DNA of 64,000 nucleotides, taken from NCBI GenBank assembly GCA_032718475.1, contig JAUCBJ010000657.1, positions 22,052 through 86,051 of the forward strand. The letters run 5' to 3'. The notes under the pieces are model-generated. The model did not search any database. It was not told the origin of the DNA and worked only from the letters and a program-made list of their open reading frames with translations. Shown piece after piece: positions 42,850 to 54,009 of the stretch. Source of the stretch: Nemertoderma westbladi. Taxonomy: Eukaryota > Xenacoelomorpha > Nemertodermatida > Nemertodermatidae. The translations under genes were made by a program, and so were the position numbers. Each line of letters opens with the position of its first letter. Positions within the stretch are counted from its first letter, which is position 1.

Positions 42850-43001
42850 CGTCTTCTGAGTGTCTGAGTCATTATCGGTTTCCCAGTCATCCTCATCATC
42901 TGAAGTAGAAGTTTCACTGCATGAATCGGATTCATCATCTGGATCATATCCATATCTCCTCCTCTGGGTCTGTAGTCTTTGGGGGTATTTCGATGCCATT
43001 T
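42850..43001 (-). pseudogene. piggyBac transposase N-terminal acidic region
   Basis: From ATG near 42999: RYGYDPDDESDSCSETSTSD followed by DEDDWETDNDSDT, then a TAG near 42850. An acidic, disordered N-terminus is usual in this family. The same strand and order as the Cys-rich domain at 42195-42479 make them the two ends of one deleted gene. Confidence 0.6.
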
Positions 43002-43793
43002 CCCCATAAAAATGCCCCTATTTATTAGTTTCTACCTAATAAATTTATATACTACTGGCGGACCGGCAACCGGTAGTGTACAGTAAGTAATTACAATAAA
43101 CAATAACACTGTTTCTGGTTTGAAAATCCCGCCAATCTTGGTAGGCTGCAATTGGATATGACCAAGAACAGTGCGGCAAACCTATAGTATGCCCCTACTA
43201 CTGTCCTAGTGCAATCTGTTAGCCGCAATACTCAGTAAGATATAATAATGGACTAGATCTAGGCCCTAGGACACTACCAGGTGGACTAGATCTAGTCCCC
43301 CGACCCGAAAGGGTTAAACAAATTAACTTCTCTAAATCTCGATGCCGTTTTAACTGGTAACATAATTTACTTAAACCCACAAAAAATTCAGTTCACATAG
43401 AATACATAGGTAAAACATAGAATAGAAATACATAGATCTTCTAGGTTCTTATGGCTACACCCAGTTAATTAAACATCCCACTCGTATAGATGCAGTTACA
43501 AAATGTTAATCTCTTTTAGACCACATTATTACAAACATAACCTCATCATTATCAACTGCTGGAACTTTCCTTTGTAAAATCGGCAATTCTGATCACCACG
43601 CTGTTTATTATATTACAAAAATTTGATTGCATATTTAATAAACCTAAATTATCTACAGTTTATGTTTACTCAAAATTTAATAAATCAGCCTTCTTAATGA
43701 CATCAACAACTCATCATATCATCAGATTCAATAACAATTCAAAAAAAACTTTTTTTTGCAATATTTATGATCCCTTACTTGGGGATTTTAGAC

Positions 43794-44577
43794 TTAATTT
43801 TCCGAACCATTGGTTTCAACAGTTGATCTTGTCTTGCTACAGTTATAGTTGATAGTACCCACCATGGGTACTATTAGTCGAGGTGGGAAACCTGGTTTAT
43901 GAACTTTAACTTTACCATAAGGGATATCTACAGTTGTGCTATCAACTCCTGGCAGTAAATATAGCGCATTACCTTTAGATGTTAGATCTGAGTTCTTCAA
44001 ATCTGTAATTATAGGATGAAGTTTACTGTGTATAATAGTCGATGGGTTATTATAGTTTTTCCTTTCGAGTTTATATGTAGTTCTAGCGATCGAGGTGATC
44101 CATCATTTTCTTGTGGTATTCCGTTTGGCTGATTACAACGGTTTTATTTCCCTTATCCGCCTGTACGATAATTAAGCCGTTTTCTTTGAGTTTATTCTTT
44201 AAAGTATATATTGCCCATTGGTGGCCATACAATAGATTGTCGAATCGCGTGTTCATGTTTTATTTTAATCTTATAGAATGTTATTTATAATTCGATCTTC
44301 ATCCTTTTTAATCGCGAGTGGGGCTCGAGTGAATGCTTGTTGTATGCTCGTTATAAATTGAATGAGCGGGAACTTTCTGGGTGCGAGGATAAATTTCAGA
44401 CCATGCACCAAAATGTCCATATCCAAGTTGGAAAATTCGGTAGATGTGGTATTAACTATTAGAGAATTCCAGAAAGTTGTATCTACCCATAATTCTTTCT
44501 CGTATATTTCTTGTGTTTTCAGAGTTTCGAATTTTCTCATCTATTTGTCTTGTACCTTACTATATTCTCTATCATGA
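43794..44577 (-). pseudogene. Penelope-like element, RT N-terminal half (in repeat X copy 3)
   Basis: Near-identical to 37676-38482: HGLKFILAPRKFPLIQFITS around 44360 and PYGKVKVHKPGFPPRLIVP around 43850-43920. A stop replaces a Met/Arg region upstream (44535). The palm and nuclease are missing. Confidence 0.65.
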
Positions 44578-44696
44578 CCAGACTTCAGTAGATTCTATAT
44601 CAAGTGGTCATCAGATGGGTCGACAATCGTTGATATTTGTTTAGTGAGACTTGTTATGGAGTGGTTCAGGTTGTTCTTCTTGGTAAACAGATTATT

Positions 44697-45061
44697 AAGT
44701 TATAGTATTATGTAAGGTATAGTATACTTAAACTGAACTCCCCTTTTAACTTATCAATGAGGTGAGGTGCACAGATTGAACTTATTTTTGGAAGAAACGT
44801 TGGGGGGTATCATTCTCGTTTTTTTACAGTTAAGTATATATTTGATAGAATTTTCAGTGTGCCAGTTGCTTGTGGTTCGTTGCCAGACGGTTGAATAGGG
44901 TGAGTGGTCGTGGCCTGTACCGCAAACTCCATATATTTTTCAGTGAGTTTACATCCATTGTTAACATATAGCAAAGATAAACGGGACAGTAGGATGACTA
45001 GAATTACAAAAATCAGATTTTTGCAATATTTCTGAACCCTTTTCTTCAGGCAAAAATGACA
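44697..45061. other. Spacer with no recognised feature
   Basis: No convincing open frame, RNA or repeat seen between the end of repeat X copy 3 and the inverted Penelope-like piece. Confidence 0.4.
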
Positions 45062-45640
45062 GTAAAGTTAAAGTTCATAAACCAGGTTTCCCACTTCAAC
45101 TAATAGTACCCATGGTGGGTACTATCAACTATAACTGTAGCAAGGCAAAGCAAAGCAACTGTTGAAACAAATGGTTCGGGAAATTAAGTCTAAAATCCCC
45201 AAACCATAGGACCTAATTACAGATCTGAAAGACGAAACAAATAATCACTTGCCTCATTAGATGCTGTTTCTTTATATATAAATATATATATCAACAAACC
45301 TACAAGTGTAATTCAGGAGAATTTGATCCTACTGAATACCAATGGCGCAAGTGTGATAACATATTTAAAAAAGTGCCTATAAATCTAATAATACAAATTA
45401 TATCTACAACACTTCTCAGTACATATTTCAAATACGATAAAACTTTTTACTCGCAAAGATACGGTCTCCCCATGGGACAGCCTGTAGCAGTTACATGTTC
45501 GGGTATGTGGATGGATTTTGTAGAAACCATATTTAACCCGACATTTCCTCTTGCAGATTTAATTTTACTGTATAAACGACACAAGACGATATCCTACTAC
45601 CCATACTGCATAGTATTACATTATAGCATACTGCACAATT
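45062..45640 (+). pseudogene. Penelope-like RT fragment in inverted orientation
   Basis: 45062-45143 reads KVKVHKPGFP and VGTINYNCSK, an inverted copy of 43794-43925. After a gap with stops, 45373-45540 reads FKYDKTFYSQRYGLPMGQPV and CSGMWMDFVE, the Penelope RT palm block that precedes the catalytic YxDD box. The box itself is not present before the frame is lost at about 45600. Confidence 0.6.
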
Positions 45641-46059
45641 ATGCCCACCCCAAACTATTGTCATAATTTTCTAAGGAAATGTCATCCACCTTCACTAGTC
45701 TGTAACTGGAAGAGAAGAGTAATATATACATAATGTAATAAGGCATCTGGTCAGAAGTTGGAATAATTAGGAAGGATGTTATCAGGGGTTGAACCAGCCC
45801 TGTCTTGTACCGTTTCAGGTTAATAAATATAATAAAGTAGATCATGGTATTTAATAATCAAAGAAGGCTGTAGGAGTTATGTAGTATTGTTTCAAAACAT
45901 AAAAATAATATTTATCATGATATTTATTAATAACTAATTACTAATAATTATTATTTATAATATTGGTATGCTTAATGATCTACATAGTGAAAAAATGTCA
46001 GTTCCAAGTTACAATCAAATAAATATAAACAAACCAAAATATATAGTTAAAAGTAAACA
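45641..46059. other. AT-rich sequence, nothing recognised
   Basis: No supported gene. Short AT-rich strings such as TTATTAATAACTAATTACTA occur but no clear element ends. Confidence 0.4.
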
Positions 46060-46906
46060 ATAGAAGATTCACTAAACTGTGATCCTCATTTCTACTATAT
46101 GCATTGGTACTGCACTCTCATGTTGCATTATTATTGTGATCTTTAGCTGTGGAAGGTTGTCCATTGAGGTAGGCATCCCCACCGGGATTCCCCCAAAGTA
46201 TGGAGTCAGCAGCTGTACCACTATACTCAGTAATATGTAGCTTATAGTTATCAGTAGAGTCACCCATTGAAGTAATTATACTCAGCATTGGTCTTGGTAC
46301 CAAAGAGCGATCCTCAGTTTGACTCTGGCTTTGGTAAGTTTGTAAATATTTTCCAAACCAAGAAAAAACTCCGTCTAAACATTATCCAAGGCTGTTACAT
46401 AACTGGTCCTCCACACATGATGAAAGTCTTATGACCCGTTTACCTGCCTATGTATGACTATCCAATCCACGGACCTCCAGGGACTGTGTTGTCGCATCTA
46501 ATGAGACCGTCTAACACATTACTATATGGCTGAAGAAGGCGATATAATCTACTTCGGTTTTTAAAACAACCACTGGATGAAGCTGCAACAAAATAACCTA
46601 AATCCTTATTTTTTTTCCTTTAGATCAGCAACAGTCTTTTCCAATTTCCCAACATTTTCCATGACATTTGCCATGATTGCCATTTTCCATGATTATTTTG
46701 ACTTGTAATCTGCTTTATCGCTTGAAGTAAATATCGCTTGAAGTAAATAAAATGAAGTTACTGTTGTTGCTCCCACTAACAACACTACCAAGATCCCACC
46801 AACAATCCCAATCCACCATCTTCTAACTGAAACAACTCGTCTCACAGTAATGTCTTTCCAGGCACATGCAACACATGCAGTCTCATTGGACTGATTGTTC
46901 TCTGGG
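46060..46906 (-). pseudogene. Membrane-anchored fibrinogen-related protein, decayed gene fragment
   Basis: Minus strand. Upstream exon (about 46906-46613): a single membrane helix (WWIGIVGGILVVLLVGATTV) and, after an in-frame TAA, a coiled coil (NVMENVGKLEKTVADLKEKK). After an acceptor TTTTGTTGCAG at 46583, a second exon gives fibrinogen C-terminal domain blocks: RCDNTVPGGPWI, EFFLGLENIYKLT and YKLHITEYSGTAADSILWGN, then STAKDHNN near the calcium-loop position. Helix, coiled coil and fibrinogen domain in that order match type II membrane lectin-like receptors such as FIBCD1. Frames shift at least twice and no donor was found, so it is likely a pseudogene. Confidence 0.65.
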
Positions 46907-48343
46907 TAGTATAATAAGTTAAATGTAAACTTTCAAATATTTCAGATTATGATATTTCAATTAAAAGTACAAAAAACAAGGATATAAATATATTATTGAG
47001 ATACCTGTTTTTCAGTTAGGAAATGTAACAACAAATTAATAGGTTTAAGTGTAACTCAATTAATATAGCTCAATAAATGAAACTAAATTGTATTAAAATA
47101 ATAACAAAAGTTGTATTTTAAACAGTCTGTCTATGACAATATTGACAGAATGGCGAGATATTATAAGAGTATGAATTTATATCAAAAATTAATTGCAAAC
47201 AAACTAATAGTTATCCATGAGATCAGCAGAGTTATCATTGACATGAGAATATGCCTCCAGAATTGTCAGAGATTTTTGGGCAGCAATGGTAACACGTAAA
47301 AACTACATTTTTTAAAACTAAATCAGCTTTCCTTTTGATGGTAATGCCTCGAGGCAAACATTGAGAAGCAGGGACCTTGTGTAAATCGATATTCATCTTC
47401 ACAGCATTAACTAACAACTTCCGCTCTGTATGCGCATAGAACAATGCGTATAGGCGCGATAGACATATATTATTATTTAGGTATTATTAGGATCATCACC
47501 ATATCAGACAAACAAGGGCGAACACCCTTGGTCGTTTTGTCAAGTTTATACTTTGATGCCCCATCTGGCCAATCAAAGAATCATGTGGGGTCAATGCTTA
47601 TAGTGTCTAGACTTCGCCATTCGACTCCTTTATTGCTGATTTATAGTCACACCAATCAAAAATATTTCTCTACCGACGAAACACTGCTTTTTAAGCCTGC
47701 ATTTAGCGAATCTGCAGACATGAATGTGTGCCAAGGCTCGAAGTATTTTAGGGTTATTTTCTCAGCGGATACTTCAGAACAATTCACTGCAATCAGAAAC
47801 ATGGTAAATAGGGTCCTGTTTTTATTTTGTTAAGAACAATTATAATCAAGCCATATTGTAAACATCTTCTCATCCCGTTTGCCAATATAAATACCCAAAA
47901 TGCACTGGCAACATTTCGAGCCAATAGCCCACTAATATCTTCATGCCACAACATAGCCTTGTTCAAACATCGGTTTCTTTTATGGAATTTCCCTAATGCT
48001 GCAAATGTTTCATTGAAAAAAACAAATGCTTCGCAAATTTATAATTTACAAATTAAATTACATAATTACCTTTTCCATGTCAGCAGACACAAAGATACCA
48101 TGACCCATACATAATTATTTATCAGCCGATAGTTCTTTATCTGCAAAATATCTTTCACGAGCTGCTTCGGCTATTTACAAATGAAAACTGTAAGAGTCAA
48201 TAAAAGTGTATATTGCTTTAATCCTTAATTATATTACAATATAATTAACACTGGAAAAATACCTTATATAAATGACTATAATGGGATAATCGATATATAA
48301 CGGGATGACTATAACGGGTATATAATCTATACCAACTTACTCT
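46907..48343. other. Unassigned region
   Basis: A 129-codon frame at 47444-47833 (plus) has no recognisable domain and begins at a poor context; I do not count it as a gene. The rest is AT-rich without clear features. Confidence 0.4.
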
Positions 48344-48985
48344 AGACTTGATACCGTACATATAGACATTGTAGGTCCTCTCCCTTCAGCGTGTGGATAC
48401 AAATACTTATTTACAGCCATAGATAGATATACTAGGTGGCCAGAGGTTGCGCCACTACGTGATATTACAACAGATAGTATTGCAAACGCTTTTCTGACAT
48501 CATGGGTTAGTCGATACGGCGTTCCATGAAAAATAATAACTGATCGTGGTTCACAATTCGAGTCTCGACTATTCAGTGCGCTTATTCGAGAATTAGGAAT
48601 TGATAGGTTGAGAACTACTGCTTATCATCCAGCGTGCAACGGTCTCGTAGAGAGATGGCATCGCTCATAAAAAGCTTCATTGCGAGCGAAGTGCAATAAT
48701 TCTTCATGGTATAACGAACTGCCACTTGTCCATTTAGGTTTAAGGTCGGCCGTAGGAATTCACGGTAATTCACCAGCTCAGCTTTTATACGGAACTGAAT
48801 TGTTACTTCCTGGACAATTTTTTGAGCCAGAATCACATAAAGATACCCCAACAGTTCCAGAATTCGTACAAAAACTTTTTGCAAAAGTTGACAAATTTCT
48901 TCCCCCAAGAAGAAATTATAATGTGAATTATTCTTATTGTAATATAATAATACCTTGGTTAGAACTTTCTCTGTGGGTTTCTTGA
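48344..48985 (+). pseudogene. Ty3/gypsy integrase core relic
   Basis: One frame with two stops: VHIDIVGPLPSACGYKYLFT (first Asp), AIDRYTRWPEVAPL, IITDRGSQFESRLF (second Asp), TAYHPACNGLVERWHRS (catalytic Glu), then LPLVHLGLRSAVG and the ELLYGTEL-like segment, ending about 48910. TGA at 48527-48529 and TAA at 48668-48670 interrupt it. All three catalytic residues remain, but the stops make it dead. The opposite-strand 220-codon frame is a shadow. Confidence 0.85.
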
Positions 48986-49867
48986 ACGGCCGGCCGCGGT
49001 TCCTCTTGATTAAACCTGAGTAAATGACTTTAAATAATAAGTTAATTAATAAGTTAAGCCTTCTTATAGTAAGTCTAGCTACGTAGTAATTATATACGGG
49101 CTTATTAATAAATAAATTACCTTTCTTGTAATCGTCCCTGGTCCCAAAACACTTTAATATATTCGATTGCGAATGGCCATTAATTATGGATAATGCAACG
49201 TCTCTATAATAAAGCAGATAATATTTAGACCTATGAATAAACAAACTATAATAATACTGGAATACAAAACTAAACACTAAATAATAATAATAACTTAACT
49301 AGAAAGTCAAGGTTAAACCATACCAAATGAATATAATACAAAGCCGGTTGGTTGAAATAATATGATATTAATATGGAGACACAAGAATATTGTTATTGAC
49401 ATCGCAATACAAAGTAATTATACGTCTGGAGGGAGGAATGACCCCAAGTCTTTGAATAATAGCCTACCCAACGACCAGCATTCAATTAATAATAAAATGC
49501 TTCTACGACTACGGTACTGTACAACCAATAAGAACATTGAAAATTAGTTGAAGGCAATGGCTGAATAGCCGCATAATGTTAAACTGCAACAAATAGGCCA
49601 CGGTCACTCAGGTAAGCAAGCCTGAATGATATGATATAAGTATGACAAGGGCTTGAAGTATTGGCTTCCCCGTCCATAATCTATAGTAACCGTATGAGAT
49701 TTCGTCTTAATTCCCGCTTTGAGGTTCTGAAGGATGAGGTGATTCTCACTTTTTAGCTGTTATTTAGGTGAAACAAAGCATAAGAAGAGTACGTAAAGAA
49801 ATACTTGATATTTTCACTTAATTAACAGCCGAAATGTGTTGGAATTGAAGTTATTAATATTTGTAGA
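48986..49867. other. AT-rich sequence, nothing recognised
   Basis: No supported gene or repeat; presumed remainder of the gypsy element and flanking DNA. Confidence 0.4.
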
Positions 49868-50786
49868 TTACTTACTCGAGAAATGTGTAAAGACATTTTT
49901 GAAAATCAAAGACATTTTTGTTAAAGTGTTCTTTGACGACAACGTGTGTAAGACAGCCAATGGGCATAGCTGAATTGACATTATGCAATTGTAATATTGT
50001 ATTTGTAACCAAGTAACTAACATAAAGGACCCTAAGACCTTATGCATTGACTGGGTCATATGAAACCATGGAAACAATGTAATGTAATATCTTGCAGTCT
50101 GCAAACAAAATGCTTTAAAAGCAGCGGAGTCAACTTCAAAGCTGGATAAGTACCAGATGAAGTGGTTCAATAAACTTTTGGTTGATATGCAAGATTTGTG
50201 ATGTGATCTCTGTATTCTGGAACAGCTTCTGATATGTGTTTCTGTGATTGAATATTCCTGCACCACATTGTCTTGGTGTATATATATTCAGCCCAAGTCT
50301 ACTTCGGAATTCCTTTTGCACTCGTCTTTTTTCTGTCTTCATTAATTTTTCATGTACAGGATTGCGAGATGACCATCTCCAAAAGATAAGTCGATACGAT
50401 ATATGCAGTAAGTACTCAAGGAATCTTATCCATTGATGGATAGTTGATAGACTACAATGAAGCATTTTGTTATCATTACTCAATGGTTGTACGATTATAC
50501 TATCAATATTATTCATTTCAGTAGGCTTAGCTCCATACAAGGTACAGCTTTGTGTTCTTTCTGTCATATCAGAAATAATGGAATGGACTTTGCCATCCAA
50601 CATGGTGACCTCTGTGATGTGGAAGATGGTAACCATTTTGTCATTGATCTGCACAACAGTTTGATGAATCTTGTCAATATCCTTAGTTAAAAGATCATTT
50701 TCCATCAATATTTTCTCTTTGCTTTCTTTGGTAAACTCGAATCTAACAGGTCGACAGTATAGGGTAGAAGAATGGTGATGATTCAT
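49868..50786 (-). pseudogene. Uncharacterised multicopy animal protein family, frameshifted
   Basis: Two overlapping minus-strand frames belong together. The first (50786-50136): ENDLLTKDIDKIHQTVVQIN, then FRSRLGLNIYTPRQCGAGIF, NHRNTYQKLFQN, EITSQILHINQKFIEPLHLV. The second (50266-49868): VDSAAFKAFCLQTARYYITL, FPWFHMTQSMHKVL, LPLAVLH. The text moves from one to the other near 50140. The 'LGxNIxxPxQxGxGxxNxxN...TA+xxxxxYPWxxMxxxxHK+L' pattern recurs, from memory, in uncharacterised proteins of cnidarians and arthropods. Function unknown. Confidence 0.5.
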
Positions 50787-51189
50787 TCAAAATATTTGTT
50801 TTATGATGAGTTTCGCCAAAGCCCACTATCTCCAAGAGAACTAAACATGTTACAAATATACATGAGACATCAATATCTGGGTCTTGAGTTGGGAGCGGTT
50901 TGTAATTGCTTTGCCCACTGCACCCATCAAATCCTGGTTGGTTCTCAACCAACTGGTCAAATCCTTGGATCTAAGAATCACTCTAATTAGATCTCTAACA
51001 GTTTTAATGACTTCATTGCTAGAGGAACACAGTTGTTCAGCAGTATAATCTACTATGTACTATATGTAATATCTGCTATCTAGTATGAATACTTTGCTGA
51101 GGTATAGAGTAGGAGTAGACTTTGCTGAGGGGTTTTAGAAAAATGTATTTATTCCAGCTAATGTCATCACACCAAATCGTAACTTTAAA

Positions 51190-51450
51190 ATCAACCGTTT
51201 AAAGGGGCTAACTCATTATTTGAGTAATGAATTTGATTTAGCTCCCTTTAAATGCTTCCGTTTAAAAGGAGCTAAGTCAGAATTTGTAGAATTATTTTGA
51301 GTTAGCTCCCTTTAAACTGTTCTGTTTAAAAGGAGCTAACTCAAATTTGCTGAATTATTTTGAGTTACATACTGTAGATATTAATGTCTGAGTTAGCCAT
51401 TTTTAAACGGAACCGTTTCAAAGGAGCTAACTCAAAATTAGCCCATTGTG
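51190..51450. repeat. Cluster of hairpin-forming inverted repeats
   Basis: The block GAGTTAGCTCCCTTTAAAC and its complement GTTTAAAAGGAGCTAACTC alternate along the stretch. One pair (about 51299-51344) encloses only seven bases; another near 51236-51275 is similar. Outer copies (AACCGTTTAAAGGGGCTAAC at 51190 and CCGTTTCAAAGGAGCTAACT near 51410) could be the arms of a small MITE. Confidence 0.75.
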
Positions 51451-51552
51451 GGAATTGATTCATCAGTATACGTTGAACTCGAACTGCCAATAACTACCTC
51501 TTTAGGTGTAGATGTGTAGGGTAAGATTTCATTCGCTCGAAAAACTATGCCA

Positions 51553-52820
51553 TTAACCCTATTAAACCCGGGGGGGGGGGGGTCAATATGACCCCCCCCC
51601 GTGGTTTTTTTATTATAATTCTGAAACAAACGCAGTTGGGAATCTGAAATTTTATGACTTTTCCTAAAAATCTATTCTCTTCATGGTAGTGAAAACCGTT
51701 TTCAAAAATATTGGGTACTTTTCGAGTTATAGCACCATTTTTTAACCCTACTTTTGGCACTTTTTTTGAGACGTTTTTTGAAAATTACATTTCATTAAAT
51801 ATGAATTGTAACATCTCTATTTTTGATTTACACCGGTTTTTTGGTGTTAGAAATTGGATGGAATTCATATAAATTGATTTAGAAATTTCAAACTTGTTTT
51901 TTTCGATGGGTGCCAAATTTTGGTGCCAGCACCAAATTTTGAAATAAGTCAATTTTGTAAATTGATTGTTTGAAACTTGTTTTTTACGCAATTGGGGTTT
52001 TTTGAGGTTCTGGATTCGATGAAATATATACGAGTTGAACCAAGCGTATCAAACTTGTATTTTTCGGTGCTGTGTGCTAATTTTGGTGCTAGCACGAAAT
52101 TTTGAAAATCCATTCAATATATAAAATTGCTTGTGACAATTTATTTCTTGCGTTTTAGAGGTTTATGGCTGTTCTGAATTCAATGGAAAATATAATTATC
52201 GAACTAGACATCTCAAACTTCTATTTTTCGGATGTGGGTGCAAAATGTGGTGCTAGCACCAAATTTTGAAAACCATCAAATATATCAATTGATTGTGTCA
52301 CCTTGTTTCTTGCGTTATACGGGTTTGTGATGGTTCTGAATTCAATGGAATCAGTAAAAATTTCATAAGAGTTCTCAAACTTGTATTTTTCGCCGGTGGG
52401 TGAAAATTGTTGTGCCAGCACCAAATTTTGGAAAATATACAAATTGATAAGTAGATAGTATCACCTTGTTTCTTGCGTTATACGGGTTTATGAGGGTCCT
52501 GAATCCGATGGAATCAATAAAAACAGCACTGGACATCGCAAACTTGTACTTTTTGGTGATGGGTACGAAATTTGGTGCTAGCACCAAAATTTGCTAAATT
52601 ACGCCGAAAAATACAAGTAGCAATGATCTGGCATATTAGAAATGTATTCCATTAGAATCAGCGCCCTCAAAATCCAGAAAATGTGAATTTATAGCATCGT
52701 ATAAGTGAATTAAAAATTTTGTGTTCTAACTGAAAAGTGCTGGTTACTTGTTTTTTTCATTTTTTTCCTACGCAGAGAGGACTAAACAGCCATTTATAGT
52801 AATCATATCATTTTTAAATA
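51553..52820 (-). mobile_element. MITE family P, copy 4 (truncated)
   Basis: TTAA at 51553-51556, then CCCTATTAAACCCGGG, the G-run hairpin, CCGTGGTTTTTTTATTATAA and all internal ~160-bp units in reverse order relative to copy 2. Sequence identity stops near 52820, about 310 bases short of the other end. Confidence 0.85.
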
Positions 52821-52904
52821 TGAATAAATATATGTTAAATATATAATATGTTATAAATAAATATATTATATATATAATAAAAATATGAAATATGAATTTT
52901 AAAT

Positions 52905-53096
52905 ATGAACGGAGCTACCTTCCTTGGACTTCCTCTGTCGTCCATGCGCTCCGTCGCCCCACCGATCCCAGAGTACCACAGCCACCGTCCCACAGCCGTT
53001 CCAAACAACCTCGCCACCACCGGATACGTCTATGTCCGGCGAGACGCCCATCGCGGACCGCTACAACGCCCGTATGCGATATGCGCCCGTAAGTGA
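52905..53096 (+). pseudogene. Ty3/gypsy polyprotein C-terminal fragment
   Basis: The region is markedly GC-rich. The phrase ATTGYVYVRRDAHRGPLQRP is the conserved segment after gypsy integrases, preceded by a Pro/His-rich linker. It stops at TAG-like end 53094. About 190 bases only; frames on the other strand are shadows. Confidence 0.6.
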
Positions 53097-53411
53097 TGTC
53101 TTGCCCACCCGTGTACTGGTTGGTATATGCCGCAGGCTCCAGTTCACTCTGCTTGAGGTTCAGATGCCATCCATGCCGGGGACTTGGGTTTGACAATGGT
53201 GCCGGTCTTCGTGGTGTCCATCTTATGGATAACTATTAACTTATTAAGACAGCAGGAACAAAAGGGGTGGAACCTAATAACGGTCAGGATTATTCAATAT
53301 TATCTCTGGTTTATAATATTCTTGCGGTAAGGTAATTATTTTGTAAATTGAGTAATATTGTAAGACATTCATTATTAACATTTAAAAAAATTTATATATA
53401 ATCAAGGTCCA

Positions 53412-53735
53412 AGACCTCCAAGTCCTCCAAGGTCCAAGCTCCTAATCAAGGAGCAAGAAGAGACCAAATCCAGAAAGTACAAAGAACTAGTAGACCGAGG
53501 ATACCTCTTCGCACCAGTAGCCTTCGAAACCCTTGGCCGGCCAGGACCAGCAACAACCTCATTCCTGAAAGAGGTTGGCAGGAAGATTCGACAAGCAACA
53601 CAGGAACCCCGGTCTCATCGATTCCTGCTGCAAAGACTCCTGATAGCCATCCTAATCGGCAACTCGGCCTCAATCCTAGGAACTGTAGACTCCACTAACA
53701 ATAGCGGCCTCTTCGACATACTTGAAGAACATTAA
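53412..53735 (+). pseudogene. LINE C-terminal fragment
   Basis: KSRKYKELVDRGYLFAPVAF followed by ETLGRPGPATTSFLKEVGRK, IRQATQEPRSHRFLLQRLLI and GNSASILGTVD. This is the conserved tail of one group of animal LINE RTs (VAxETLG ... LxQRLxIAxxxGNAxSxLGT). It is translated from 53412 and ends TAA at 53733-53735. Upstream is truncated. Not the same LINE type as the CR1-like or RTE-like copies here. Confidence 0.65.
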
Positions 53736-54009
53736 TAATTATTCAACATAAATATAAAACATTTAATTTAATTTAGTTTAAAACTGATTTATTTAATATT
53801 GTAGAAATTTATAATTGCATAATATTGTACTAGTATTTATAATTGTATAATAAATACTGTATATTAAGAATAAAGCCTTTTGTCATTATAAATATCAAAA
53901 TAATCAAGGTCCTGTAACTGTAAAAAAAGTTCCTAAATGGTCAGTAGCTCCCATTTCTGTAAGAAAAACTCCGGCTGTGAAAAGATTTGTAGTTAAGTTA
54001 ATGAATGAA

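Larger units (their letters stand above)
41655..43317 (-). mobile_element. Internally deleted piggyBac element
   Basis: TTAA at 41655-41658 and 43314-43317. The terminal inverted repeats of about 31 bp start CCCTTTCCGGTCTGGGGACT at the left and, inverted, CCCTTTCGGGTCGGGGGACT at the right, both continuing AGATCTAGTCC. The 1655-bp interior keeps only the two ends of a transposase on the minus strand. Repeat X copies 1 and 2 show the uninterrupted target (CTTTAAACAAATT). Good ends and clean duplications suggest a fairly recent insertion. Confidence 0.92.
38569..44696 (+). mobile_element. Composite repeat X, copy 3 (longest copy, with piggyBac insertion)
   Basis: Starts AAGTTTTTGGGGAATAGAGG directly after copy 2 and ends CTTGGTAAACAGAT near 44692. 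Without the piggyBac insert (41659-43313) it would be about 4.47 kb. The first 1.6 kb (38569-40200) has no recognised coding sequence. 40209-40830 has short frames (MDSDDDGEYSDTTEFRKQRP); 40924-41420 the FDTT frame with an extra deletion; then endonuclease and Penelope-like pieces. 38569-40917 is essentially identical to 61651-64000. Confidence 0.8.

Noticed and set aside
47444-47833. 129-codon plus-strand frame
   Set aside because: No domain, no repeat copy, no good start context; chance cannot be excluded in AT-rich DNA.
48615-49277. 220-codon minus-strand frame
   Set aside because: About half lies antisense to the gypsy integrase core and the rest has no recognisable sequence.
52915-53196. 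Three overlapping frames in the GC-rich block
   Set aside because: Only the frame with YVYVRRDAHRGPLQRP fits a known protein; the others are shadows favoured by high GC.
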